The translations under genes were made by a program, and so were the position numbers. The notes below the pieces were generated by a model that saw nothing but the letters and a program-made list of their open reading frames with translations, was not told where the DNA came from and ran no database searches. Positions 21,553-32,300 of a DNA stretch of 64,000 nt are shown here, one piece after another. The stretch is from Sophora flavescens. Taxonomy: Eukaryota; Streptophyta; Magnoliopsida; Fabales; Fabaceae. The stretch spans positions 22,087,630 through 22,151,629 of the forward strand of contig CM061069.1 of the NCBI GenBank assembly GCA_030762895.1, in the 5' to 3' direction. Position 1 is the first letter of the stretch; each line of letters starts with the position of its first letter.

Positions 21553-23996
21553 TGACACTATTCCATAATTAGGAAATAGAGGCACATATATACAATCTGG
21601 ACACAAAGTCCTATCAAATTGGACACAAAGTCCTATCAATTTGGACACAAAGTCCTATAAAAGATACATTGATCCACTCCGGACCTCAATGATCATCATC
21701 ACCTGACACGTCTATCATATACATTGATTCCCTCTGGATTCAATGCCATTTACATGACACAATGGCCATTAAATGCATGAGAAAAACTTTTATTCTCGTT
21801 TGTTTTCTTTATCGTAATAATCTTTCCTCGTCGAAGCACAAAGCTTAACGACCTTGCTTAATTCTTTTAATTAAGAATTTCTTATTAAAACAAATACATG
21901 ACACACAGTCCAAATCTTTTAATCTCAACATAGGACATACAGTCCGAATGCTCAATCACGAGACCCTTAAACCGGTGCACCAGTTTTGGGCTCACGGATA
22001 TGGAACTCACACTGTCCACATCAACTTAGGACACACAGTCCAAAAAAACAAAACTTTACAGGACACTTCGTCCCCTGACACAGATCCTTGATCTACGTGT
22101 CCATACAACACTAGAACCCCGACGTCTCGGTTTCTAGGCTCATTTATCTGCTTGTAAAACATTTTACTCAGTGAAAAACAAAACAAAAGCTTTGAAAACT
22201 CATCCAAGTTTAACGGAATATTTTCAATGAATAAAAACATTGTTACATAAATTCTTTTTCTGAATTTCAAAAATCATTTATAATTTCCTTTGATTTCTAA
22301 TTATTTCTCTTTAAGAAATAATTTCCAATAAAGATTAACAAAACAAAAATTTAAATAAATAAAATTATTAAATAAATAAATTTCGAAATTTTAAAATAAT
22401 TAAATATTTAATATTAAATAATATTAATTAAATAATATTGAATAAATAATATTACTTCTTTGTCAGATGTAATTGTTCTGACTGCTGTAAATATTATTTT
22501 TGGAACTTAATCACTTTAAATAACATTTTATAATATACTTGAATTTATTATATAAAAATTAGAGCCTGTGAAAAATTTCACGGTTTTGCCCTTACTATTG
22601 CTTATTTACACTGTTTTCACAAAATATTATTAAAATATTTTTTTTTTTCATTTTTCTCAAAATGTTTTAAATTAATACCTCTGATTAATTATCCAAGCTT
22701 ATTAAGGTTTTTATCCTTAATTAAAATTTTTAACACTGACCAATGTCGGGTTAATCAGTCCAACACTCAACAGCAGATAAATTCCAATCACTAAATGACA
22801 TGGCATATATCAATTTATGACATACATCTCAATTATAATATAAACAAATAATCATAATCATGTAAGTTCACACATCACTTCAATTCAATTACTCAGATAA
22901 ACATCACATCAATTTAAAAATTAATAGTACACAGTATAATATAATAACTATTGCATACATAAAATTAATACATGACTCCACATATATGCATGAGATTATC
23001 TCAACTCCTCAGGCATACCCCCCTTACCTCTTGAAGACCACACTATATTTCATGTTACTGTTCTGATTTTGTTCTATTTTTCTCCGTCAGCTTGACTCAG
23101 CTAACTCAGTTATTTCCTTCAAACGAATTACAACCAAAATAAATCAAATTAAACAACAATACTCTTAGTTTATGAAGGTTAGGGTTCGGCTTCAACCCAT
23201 TATCTAAGTTAGAAAAATTTAAAGTTTGATTAACTTAAAGATTAATGATCCATAAGTTAATTAAGCATGATTAATCACTTTAATCATGATTATGAACTAA
23301 GACATGAACTAAACCCTTCTAGTTCTAAGAACTAGGGTTCGGTTTTCATCAAGCTCCATAGGCTAGGAATTTTAAAACTTCATCAACTTTTGGGATTTAA
23401 TCAATTTACAACACTTAGGGTTTGATTCAAGTGTTACAAACAACTTTGAATCACAAAACCCTTGAGTTCACAAATCTAGGGTTTCGGTTTTTGATGAGAT
23501 AAATAGGTTAAAAGTTGATTTTCTTGATCTTCTATACATTTGAATACAAGAACTAGCAAGATACAAAAGGATTGAATCATGAATCAAGTTTTGAAAATGA
23601 AACAAAACCTAAGAACTCCAAGGTAACCTAGGTTCGGCCATAACAAAAAATCAAGGAAAGAAATTTCTCATGATCTTGTGCTTCTAGATGATGAAAGTAG
23701 AGATGATTATAAGATCATAGAAATTGGTTTCATGTCAAAAGGATTTTTCTAGAATTAGTTATGAATTTTTGAATCTAACTTCAAAAACTTTAAACAAGTG
23801 AAAGAACATAGGATTCTTAGTCATGAATCTCTCAAAAGTTGTGAAGAGAAATGATTTATATGATAAGAGAGTAAGGTATTACCTCTTGTTGATCCAAGAA
23901 AACAAGATTTGGATGAGGTTTCTTTGAATTTGGCTATGGTGTTTCTTATGGAAACTTATGAACTTTGAAGAAAAAGAACTTGAAAATGGAGGATGA

Positions 23997-24005
23997 CTAT
24001 TTATA
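23997..24005 (-). promoter_or_regulatory. TATA box of the Tekay-like LTR promoter (5' LTR copy)
   Basis: TATAAATAG on the minus strand, about 590 bp from the LTR start. This copy would drive the element's transcript. Confidence 0.6.
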
Positions 24006-24597
24006 TGTAGAAGACAACAAATTTTGAGAAGATGCACTATTGAAGCCGTGAGGATGGGGTAAAGTTTTGGAGTCAATTTGTCAAATGGCATTTGGTAGTA
24101 ATTGTCATAAAAAGACAAGGGTATTTTGGTCATTTCACAACAAAATTAAATGTTGCCATAAATGTGTCATTTATTGCCATTTATGATAGGATAGACTTGT
24201 CATAAATGCTCGTCAAGTCAGTCAATCCAATGTCTCTGCTACTTTGCCGACTTCCCGATTCATCTGACTCAGGCTCTGCCTAGAGACATCTTGTCGTATA
24301 GGCCCGTAACAAATATAATATTTTAATTTTTTTACCAAAATTTTCAAAACTTCCAGTATCGTAGTAAATATGATAAAAACATTTTTCATCTCGTTCACGA
24401 CTCAAAATTAGGTCTTCTGAGCAGTAAACTTTTACTATCAGTGAAAACGCAGACAGGGTTCCGTCTGAATTAAGATATAAAACATGACAAGAAAATAACA
24501 GTATTTTCCCCAAAACAATTTTCTAGGTCTCGGATAAAAATATATTTATATATATTAATTACCGACACTAGAAAGCAGTGAAAATCGGGGTGTTACA

Positions 24598-24693
24598 GTC
24601 AAGGTCATATGGGATAGTGTTACCGGAGATGCTACTTGGGAGCATGAGGCAGACATTCAGCAGCAGTACCCCCATCTGTTTTCAGGTACGTAA
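24598..24693 (+). pseudogene. Gypsy-1 chromodomain, resumed after the Tekay-like insertion
   Basis: After the GTCAA duplication the gypsy-1 frame continues with V-I-W-D-S, A-T-W-E-H-E and Q-Q-Y-P-H-L-F-S-G-T, then TAA at 24691. This is the aromatic- and acid-containing core of a Tekay-type chromodomain and joins to the P-L-V codons that end at 10950. Confidence 0.9.
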
Positions 24694-24715
24694 ATTCCGG
24701 GACGGAATTTCTTTT

Positions 24716-24729
24716 AAGGGGGGTAGAAA
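24716..24729 (+). other. Gypsy-1 polypurine tract
   Basis: AAGGGGGGTAGAAA directly precedes the 3' LTR, which starts TGTAACATCCG. Confidence 0.9.
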
Positions 24730-25012
24730 TGTAACATCCGTTATTTTATGTATGATTTATGTGTGATGATGAGGTTTAGGGCTTGGATTACATAGTTGAT
24801 ATGTTGTTTGAGGCATAGAGACCCTTGCATGGCAAGTACACAGCCTTTTCGAGTGAGTTTGAACGTAGAGACCAATTAGGGTTTCCCGATTAGCATATTT
24901 GAGACGTCTGAGTGTGAAATAAGAATTTTGGAGTTAGAGATGTGATTAGGCCTTTTTGATGGTTTTAGGTTGTTTATTAGGTCCTAATGAGCCAATATCT
25001 CATCAAAAGTCA

Positions 25013-25212
25013 ACACTCAAGCATGGGTGTATCCATGCTCAAGCGCCCAAGTAAACAGACAAGGCTCATGCTTTGACTTGCCACCTGTCAATCAGGGCTG
25101 ACGTGGCATCTTCTGATTCGCTGCATGACACGGTGGCGTATCTTCATTCCCACGCTCAAGCATGGTTATCCCCACGCTCAAGCGTAGACCTTCTCACGCT
25201 CGAGTGTAGGGA
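25013..25212 (+). repeat. Imperfect palindromic units in the U3 of gypsy-1
   Basis: Two clusters are visible: CACTCAAGCATGG...CCATGCTCAAGCG near 25013-25050, and CACGCTCAAGCATGG, CACGCTCAAGCGTAG, CACGCTCGAGTGTAGG in tandem at about 25151-25212. The units vary around ACGCT-CAA-GCGT arms. Confidence 0.8.
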
Positions 25213-27057
25213 TGCTGAAGCACAAAAATAAAAGAGTGACTTAAGTGACTTACGTCACTTAGTCACTAAGCATAAAACAGAGGGTAAGAGCTCAGAATTT
25301 GAGAGAACAAAAAGGAGAGCTCTAGAGAGAGATAGAGAGAGGGAAAACTAGAGAGAGAGAGAGAGTTTGAGAGTGGAAAGCCACTAAAGAACCCTAAACC
25401 ACCATTGTCGAGAGCTTTGTAGCTGGAATAGCTTCTGTGAAATCATCATCTCCCCTTCTTGCACCGTTGGATTGTGTTCCAATTTTAGATGGAGGTTCTA
25501 GACTAGTAGTTCTTCCTATCCAATGGTTAAAATTTCTGTATGTTCCCCCAAGTGTGAATTATTCAGCTCTGAATTTGGAGATAAAATCAACCCGAGTAGC
25601 TCCTGACCAGTCACTTTGGAAGGTTCATCATAGTCTCATCCACCGTTGGATCGATCTAAAGTTTTTGGAGAAAGTAAAGGAGAGGTAGCTCTTTAATCTC
25701 ACCGTTCACATTTTTAAACCAAGTTGTAGATTGTGATATATAGGGCCAAAATAGTGGCTATTTTGTGGTGTTTGCTACAATTCTAGGTTCCTTACAATGT
25801 GCCTTTCACAATGGGACTCTTAGGTGGAAATTTGGAGGCTCGGAGGCCCTGTTTCTAGGCGATGCAGAATCGAGGAGTTCGAGGACTCTTCTTTTTAGTT
25901 CGTTTCGTCTCGTTCCGTTTAGTGCGCGACTTTCAGGTGGGGGAAAGAAATTATTTAAGGTCGGAAACAGCATGGCGATGTTTAATTCGATAATGGCGTA
26001 GGGCGACCTAAACCCTACATGATAGAGAGTAACAGAAAATGTCCATATCATGCTGGGGACTACTTAGTGGTACCTGTGATGATATTGAAATTGTGCGTTT
26101 ATCGCCGATACGTTTATTATATATATTTTTATTATTTAATGATTATATGCTTTGATTGTTTGACTGGTTGAATTGATATTGGTAACTGCTGGATGATGAT
26201 GTTATGAGTTGTGGTTATTTTATGGATATGATATATTATCATTTTATTATTATTTTATTAGATTTTTATAATGATTATTATTTTGGAAATGATGATGTGA
26301 ATGTAATGATGGTTTTATGACATGATGATAATGATGATGATTTTGATAAAATGATGACATGATGGGAGTGTTATGACTATACTTAGAGGTTGAGTATGTG
26401 ATAAGTTATGTTGAGACATGATGATGTATTGGGGAATTCATATCATATGTGTTAGTAATGCCTAACCGATATGATCACGGTGATATGATGATGAGATTTG
26501 ATGAGATGAGATTATTATTATTGAGGTTATCTATGAGATTATGATAAGCGGTTATGGCACATGGGGGTGATCTGAAACATGGTATGTGATATGGTTGACC
26601 TAAAACATGGTCTGGTGGACCTGAAACATGGTCGTTGGGGCCTATTCCTCGGAGGGAGAGTTCCTGGGGTTAGACTAACGGCAGATCGTCCCAGACATGA
26701 TTTCATTTTAGTTGCAGCTATAGTTCATGCATTGCATGAGCACCCTGGCCGTAGTTCAGAGGTGTGCACCAGATTGTGCAGCTATAGTGCCGTTGCTTTG
26801 CATAGGCATCCTCCATCCGTGGATGAGGGTGTTGATAGTGTGATTTTACATGATGTTTTCTGTACTCTTTTGCATGCATTTTGCATATAGATTAGGCATT
26901 CTTTATTTGGTTTTTATTAGATTTTCCCTTGGAACGGGTGAAGCGGTGTCTTGGTGTTGTTTTGCAGGAATTCAATGTAAAAATGATCAAAATCAGCCAT
27001 GGTGGAGCTTGGATGAAATAGAGCTTGAAAAGTGATTAATATGAGCCAAACAGAGCC

Positions 27058-27290
27058 CATCACGGCCTGGCCGTGATGACCATCACGGCCGTGATCAAGC
27101 AGAGCAGAAGGCAAAAGTCAGAGACTGTCACGGCCTGCCCGTAATAGACATCACAGTCGTGACCAACCAGAATTTTAAGGGTTCGCGTCGCGAACAATTC
27201 TCTCGCCTCGCGAGAGTCAAAAACCTAAAACACGCCTTGGACAGAACGCGTCACGGCCAGCCCGTGATGGCCATCACGGCCGTGACGCGC
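27058..27290 (+). repeat. Palindrome array upstream of the LTR TATA box
   Basis: The array opens with arms CATCACGGCC/GGCCGTGATG around one base (27058-27078), then the perfect palindrome ATCACGGCCGTGAT (27082-27095). It continues with TTCGCG-T-CGCGAA, CTCTCGC-CTC-GCGAGAG and closes with another CACGGCC pair next to GACGCG. The second copy is 30868-31100. Confidence 0.93.
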
Positions 27291-27298
27291 AACAGACC

Positions 27299-27306
27299 TA
27301 TAAATA
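27299..27306 (+). promoter_or_regulatory. LTR TATA box
   Basis: TATAAATA lies directly downstream of the palindrome array; the other LTR has it at 31109-31116. The autonomous Athila has the same layout (50966), so the array lies in U3. Confidence 0.7.
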
Positions 27307-28181
27307 AGAGCGCAGCAGACAGAACAGAGGAGTTTTTTGGGTCCATTTGAAGGCATTTGGAGGCTGCAGCTGGGCTAGGGTTTCAACCCTAGAAGGGAGC
27401 CAAGAGGGGTTGCTTTGAAGAGGAAGGAAAGCTCACATGGAGCCTCTCCTCTCATCTTCCTTCCTATTTCTCTGGTTTGGTTTTCTTTGTTTTATGAGTA
27501 GTTAAATCCCTGTGTTGGGATTAGATGTAATCAAACCTATGTTTATGTATTTATCTTGACGGATTATTCTATGTTCATGTCTTCATATTAGTGGTTATTT
27601 TTCTGTGCTTAATGCTTGTTGTGGCTAGCACCCCCATGACTTGATTTGTGTTTTGGTATGCAATGGGAACGTTCGTATCATAACCGGAACTGAACTTAAT
27701 CACCTAGTAAGCCTTGTATCTAGGAATGGAACTAGGTTTGCTAGTAATCGCGTAATCCCTAATCTTAATGCAAATTCATTAATCTAGGCCACCTAAGGAA
27801 TTAGGGTCTATTAGTGGATTTAGGCTCTTGCCATCCGAGGAATCGGGGTTTGAGTAATTTAGTGGATTGATTTTAATATCTGAAGCATGAATGGGAGGTA
27901 TCTAGTCCTGATAGTGCATGAGTCAGAGGTTTGGTGAAGTCTAGTCCCAACATATCCTTTCTGCACTCCAAGTGTTTGTCAAAAGTCCCCAAAAAGACAA
28001 AAAAATATTATTTCTTTTCTTTTGTTGTTTTACTTTCTCTTGATTAATAGTTTAGTCTAGATAGTTGCCGAGCTTGTGAATTGGTAGTTGACATCCAATC
28101 CCCGTGGATACGATAAACCGGTCTTACCACCGTATTACTTGCACGACTGGGTATACTTGCCCAGAATCGTCAACAAGTTTT

Positions 28182-28199
28182 TGGCGCCGTTGCCGGGGA
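28182..28199 (+). other. Primer binding site (tRNA-Asp type, Athila)
   Basis: TGGCGCCGTTGCCGGGGA lies 6 bp after the LTR. It is identical to the site in the autonomous Athila at 51820. Confidence 0.95.
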
Positions 28200-28327
28200 T
28201 TGGTTTTGCCAATATCATTAGTAACATAGGAGGCAACTAATTTAGACATTTTATTTCTTTTTTATTTTTCTGTATATATTTGATCTTTTTGTTTTGAGTT
28301 TTGTTTGTGCAAGGTGGACTGAAAATC

Positions 28328-28981
28328 ATGGAGACTTATTACTTTCCCACCTTGGACGGTGTTACAAAATACCACTTTGGGCCCAATGTAGTCTTGGGAG
28401 ACTACGGGCTCTGGGGACGTCACTGCCCTCATGCACAAGCTTATAGTGTGATGATGAAGCATGAGGAGGAATGGGAATGGAAGGAGCAAATACCGTTGAA
28501 AGCTGCTCTAGAACAGTATTCCCAAGAGCTATCCGCCTCTGAGGCCAAGGCAAAAGCAAATTGTGAGAGTATCGAAGCTGTGAAGCAGAACTTCAAAACG
28601 CACGTTGAGGAGATTTGCCAACAGTTAGTACAAGAGTCACATGAAGCCCAATTTGAGGAAAATCTGGTTTGGGGGATAGTTCAAGATGAAGACGAAGTGG
28701 TAGGGGATTCCACCATGCTTGCTGAGCAGTTTGATTTTTCTGCATTGGACAAATATGTCGGCTTGCATGCATGTGTGGACATTGGTAAACTAGTCCCTTC
28801 CCCATGTTTTTCAAACTTCCTGGTGAAAATGCCATTTGACCCGCTAGGAAGTAGGTGCATTATTATGGTTGCAAAGGTCAATGGATATTTCACCCAATGG
28901 CTGGGTGGAATTGAGAATAAAGTTATATTACTGTTGCAATCACCACCCCAATTTCCATTTGATCCGGGAGGAGGATCCTAG
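28328..28981 (+). CDS. Unknown 217-residue protein of the non-autonomous Athila-lineage element
   Basis: This is an uninterrupted ORF, the only one of size in the element. The ATG at 28328 follows the leader after the PBS; an earlier in-frame ATG at 28301 would add 9 residues. The N terminus reads M-E-T-Y-Y-F-P-T-L-D-G and is followed by a G-L-W-G-R-H-C-P-H segment. Residues about 50-115 are rich in E, K, A and Q and look like a coiled coil (E-W-E-W-K-E-Q, S-A-S-E-A-K-A-K-A). The C-terminal half is mixed and ends Q-F-P-F-D-P-G-G-G-S. I see no zinc knuckle, protease or polymerase motif and do not recognise the family. Its place just after the PBS is where gag normally sits, so a highly diverged gag-like coat protein is possible. 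The stop is 44 nt before a conserved hairpin. Confidence 0.6.
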   Translation: METYYFPTLDGVTKYHFGPNVVLGDYGLWGRHCPHAQAYSVMMKHEEEWEWKEQIPLKAALEQYSQELSASEAKAKANCESIEAVKQNFKTHVEEICQQLVQESHEAQFEENLVWGIVQDEDEVVGDSTMLAEQFDFSALDKYVGLHACVDIGKLVPSPCFSNFLVKMPFDPLGSRCIIMVAKVNGYFTQWLGGIENKVILLLQSPPQFPFDPGGGS

Positions 28982-29004
28982 GATACCTTTTAATAAGTCA
29001 AGCT

Positions 29005-29043
29005 AGTGACATTAAAGAAGCGCTCATTGGGAGGCAACCCAAT
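29005..29043 (+). other. Conserved hairpin after the last stop codon
   Basis: A conserved lead GACATTAAAGAAGCGCT (29008-29024) is followed by the stem-loop ATTGGG-AGGCAA-CCCAAT (29026-29043). The same block follows the pol stop of the autonomous Athila (57498-57533), where the outer pair is C-G instead of A-T. Confidence 0.8.
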
Positions 29044-30628
29044 TTTTTCTTTTCCTTTTCCTTTTTCCGTTTTCTTTAGTTAGTTGTGTTTTTGATTTTA
29101 AACTCTTGAATAATTTGAGAAGATCAAGAGTTTTCTTTTACTAATAAATTGCCAAGTGATTCCAGGGTAAGAAGGAAGGAGGGAAGAGCAAGAAGACAAG
29201 AAAAAGCAACCCAACTTTCAAGCAGTTTCTGACTGAAATGAAAGCCAACACCCGCTACCGCCTCGGTAAGCCGTTCCAATTTTTTATTTTGCTTTATTTT
29301 ATTTTTCTTTCCTTTCTCCAACTTGATTGTTTACATTGGGGACAATGTAAATTCTTAAGCTTGGGGTAGGGGTATTTTGCATTTGCATTTTGCATGTTGC
29401 ATTCATATAGTTTTGCATTATAGTTTGCATGATCATACAATTAGATTGCCCTTGCTTAGATTTTGTACCCAATTGTGAGAACTAAGTGCCCAATAATTTG
29501 AGATAGTGGATTGTTGAACCCAATTTGTTATTCTTGTGATATGGCTGCAAATGAAAATGTTTGAGATAATCTTGGATAGTTGATAATTAGCATATGGTTC
29601 TGTGGACTTGTGTTTTTCATTGATTTTGAACTAAAATGTGAGATTTTGAGCCAAAGGGGTACTCACTAAAACTTTTACCCCATTCATTGTGTTAGAGTGT
29701 TATTCCTCTTGGTTTGTTATTCTCTAGAACTTGACTTGAAACCATTTTGAAGCTTAAAAATTTTTGAAAACATTTTTGAAAATGATGGAGGCAATAGGTA
29801 TTTTTCTAGCCTTCTGAGCTTTGAATGATGAAATGCTACCCCTTAGTTGCCCAATTTTGAGCCTGAAAGAATAGAAATACTTTTCTTGGTACCTTGAAAT
29901 TTATTGATAAATAATGTTTGATAGGACCTTCTAAAGTATTACAAAAGGGTAAAAAGGGTAGTTGAAAATTTGGGATGAAAGAATCAGAAAAAAAATATAT
30001 AATTCTCTTGAGTTGTAAAATCTCCCCTTCTCCAAAAAAAAATGATAAAAATAAATAGAGAAGGGGATGACAAAAAGAAAAGTGAGAAATAAAAAGAAAA
30101 GGAAAGCAAAGAAAGGTGGAAAGTGAATTGAAAACCCAAGAAGGTATTTTAGAAGGTCATGCTTTGCAAATGTTGATGTTTATGTAACCTTTTGAAATGT
30201 CCTTTTCTTGTTATCCCCACCTAACGATTAATCCCATGGCCACGTTACAACCGAAGTAAAGACCTCTTGATTCTAAATTGTTTTCATTAATAAAGTAGAG
30301 ATGTGGTTGATAGTCAAGCCTATGGTAGGATCCATTCCTTGAGGAAAATTGAGCGAAATGTCTTATCCTCTAAACACTTGAGTGGTGAGGAAGAGAGCCA
30401 AACAAATGAACAAGCTTGGGGTGAGCTTCAGGTGAGAAAGAGTGCCCAAATCAGTGAGAACATGAGTCTAAGGAACCTAAGCCTCTAAGTGGACTTGAAT
30501 TGATTGTCTCTTACTGAATTGTTTGAATTGCCTATTGCTTGGATTATATGCTCGGGTTCTTGGTTCACTATCAATGTTCTGTTTATTCTTCTGGCCTTGG
30601 TGATTGCTTGAGGACAAGCAATTGAATA
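29044..30628 (+). other. Noncoding 3' region of the non-autonomous Athila-lineage element
   Basis: There is no credible ORF. It contains blocks shared with the other two Athila elements: TAGTTGCCCAxxTTGAGCCT near 29847-29870, the CATGGCCaCGTTaCAACC...AAAGACCT block at 30230-30272, and GGACAAGCAA shortly before the polypurine tract. Confidence 0.7.
30230..30272 (+). other. Conserved noncoding block shared by three Athila-type elements
   Basis: TCCCATGGCCACGTTACAAC, a short spacer, then AAAGACCTCTTGATT. Counterparts are at 35609-35650 and 58484-58527. Confidence 0.7.
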
Positions 30629-30642
30629 AGCTTGGGGTGATT
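30629..30642 (+). other. Polypurine tract of the non-autonomous Athila-lineage element
   Basis: AGCTTGGGGTGATT directly precedes the 3' LTR. The autonomous Athila has the related GTTTGGGGTGTTT. Confidence 0.8.
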
Positions 30643-31985
30643 TGATAGTGTGATTTTACATGATGTTTTCTGTACTCTTTTGCATGCATTTTGCATATAG
30701 ATTAGGCATTCTTTATTTGGTTTTTATTAGATTTTCCCTTGGAACGGGTGAAGCGGTGTCTTGGTGTTGTTTTGCAGGAATTCAATGTAAAAATGATCAA
30801 AATCAGCCATGGTGGAGCTTGGATGAAATAGAGCTTGAAAAGTGAAGAATATGAGCCAAACAGAGCCCATCACGGCCTGGCCGTGATGACCATCACGGCC
30901 GTGATCAAGCAGAGCAGAAGGCAAAAGTCAGAGACTGTCACGGCCTGCCCGTAATAGACATCACGGCCGTGACCAACCAGAATTTTAAGGGTTCGCGTCG
31001 CGAACAATTCTCTCGCCTCGTGAGAGTCAAAAACCTAAAACACGCCTTGGACAGAACGCGTCACGGCCAGCCCGTGATGGCCATCACGGCCGTGACGCGC
31101 AACAGACCTATAAATAAGAGCGCAGCAGACAGAACAGAGGAGTTTTTTGGGTCCATTTGAAGGCATTTGGAGGCTGCAGCTGGGCTAGGGTTTCAACCCT
31201 AGAAGGGAGCCAAGAGGGGTTGCTTTGAAGAAGAAGGAAAGCTCACATGGAGCCTCTCCTCTCCTCTTCCTTCCTATTTCTCTGGTTTGGTTTTCTTTGT
31301 TTTATGAGTAGTTAAATCCCTGTGTTGGGATTAGATGTAATCAAACCTATGTTTATGTATTTATCTTGATGGATTATTCTATGTTCATGTCTTCATATTA
31401 GTGGTTATTTTTCTGTGCTTAATGCTTGTTGTGGCTAGCACCCCCATGACTTGATTTGTGTTTTGGTATGCAATGGGAACGTTCGTATCATAACCGGAAC
31501 TGAACTTAATCACCTAGTAAGCCTTGTATCTAGGAATGGAACTAGGTTTGCTAGTAATCGCGTAATCCCTAATCTTAATGCAAATTCATTAATCTAGGCC
31601 ACCTAAGGAATTAGGGTCTATTAGTGGATTTAGACTCTTGCCATCCGAGGAATCGGGGTTTGAGTAATTTAGTGGATTGATTTTAATATCTGAAGCATGA
31701 ATGGGAGGTATCTAGTCCTGATAGTGCATGAGTCAGAGGTTTGGTGAAGTCTAGTCCCAACATATCCTTTCTGCACTCCAAGTGTTTGTCAAAAGTCCCC
31801 AAAAAGACAAAAAGATTTTATTTCTTTTCTTTTGTTGTTTTACTTTCTCTTGATTAATAGTTTAGTCTAGATAGTTGCCGAGCTTGTGAATTGGTAGTTG
31901 ACATCCAATCCCCGTGGATACGATAAACCGGTCTTACCACCGTATTACTTGCACGACTGGGTATACTTGCCCAGAATCGTCAACA
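30643..31985 (+). repeat. 3' LTR of the non-autonomous Athila-lineage element (1343 bp)
   Basis: It matches 26833-28175 with about ten substitutions by eye. The palindrome array is at 30868-31100, TATA at 31109-31116. Confidence 0.95.
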
Positions 31986-32138
31986 GGTGTGTGTCGGGGA
32001 CTCGGGGACGTGTCAATTCTATTGATGTGATATCCAGATATGGCCGATACCTGATGAGATGATTCATACAGCATTTGCATTGCATCATGATGGAGGGTAG
32101 AGGAAAGATCCTTGATGTGGATTGAGGATGATTGTGTC

Positions 32139-32161
32139 ATATATATATATATATATATATA
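32139..32161. repeat. (AT)n microsatellite in the gypsy-1 LTR
   Basis: About eleven AT units lie upstream of the LTR ORF. Confidence 0.9.
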
Positions 32162-32300
32162 CTTATACTTTTGGAGACGGATGTTTCTGTTCTTTTATAG
32201 AATTAAATGTCATTAAACCATTTCCACGTTTGACGTTATATTGTTTCTTATCCCCTTTCTGTTGTTATATATATATTTACCTCAGGCCCAGACAGAGCAT

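Larger units (their letters stand above)
10951..24597 (-). mobile_element. Tekay-like chromovirus, complete with LTRs, minus strand
   Basis: Both ends are LTRs starting TGTAACACCCCG (minus strand) and ending GGGGGTGTCGCA. The flanks are the 5-bp duplication GTCAA (10946-10950 and 24598-24602), so this is one complete insertion into the integrase/chromodomain region of gypsy-1. The PBS is TGGTATCAGAGC next to the 5' LTR, and the internal order is gag, protease, RT, RNase H, integrase, chromodomain. Long LTRs (4464 and 4445 bp) and the C-terminal chromodomain fit the Tekay/Del lineage. The two LTRs differ only by scattered substitutions and small indels, so the insertion is young, although the coding region carries several stops. 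Confidence 0.95.
20153..24597 (-). repeat. Tekay-like 5' LTR (4445 bp)
   Basis: It is the partner of 10951-15414. It holds the better-preserved LTR ORF (20585-21096), three 51-bp repeats (21411-21552), GGACACAAAGTCCTAT repeats (21599-21658) and the TATA box at 23997-24005. The region 21700-23870 is AT-rich noncoding. Confidence 0.96.
26833..28175 (+). repeat. 5' LTR of the non-autonomous Athila-lineage element (1343 bp)
   Basis: It is bounded by TG...CA and equal in length to 30643-31985. It holds the palindrome array 27058-27290 and the TATA box at 27299. Confidence 0.95.
26833..31985 (+). mobile_element. Non-autonomous Athila-lineage LTR element (LARD-like)
   Basis: Two 1343-bp LTRs (TGATAG...GTCAACA) flank a 2.5-kb interior. 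The 5-bp duplication GGTGT (26828-26832 and 31986-31990) proves a single insertion into the gypsy-1 3' LTR. The primer site is the Athila-type tRNA-Asp match. There is no RT, RNase H or integrase; the only sizeable ORF is 28328-28981. The LTRs differ at about ten positions by eye, so this is the youngest insertion here. It presumably moves with proteins from an autonomous Athila. Confidence 0.93.

Noticed and set aside
25437..26001. Possible host gene in two short plus-strand frames
   Set aside because: They lie in the gypsy-1 3' LTR, downstream of an AG-rich leader, and show no recognisable domain.
27058..27290. CRISPR-like array of regularly spaced palindromic repeats
   Set aside because: The units are inside plant LTRs, vary in sequence and spacing, and no Cas-like gene is near. 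They are LTR promoter-region palindromes.
26850..27350. Paired plus and minus open frames repeated at 30660-31160
   Set aside because: They are repeated only because they lie in the two LTRs. The reading frames cross the palindromes and the TATA box.
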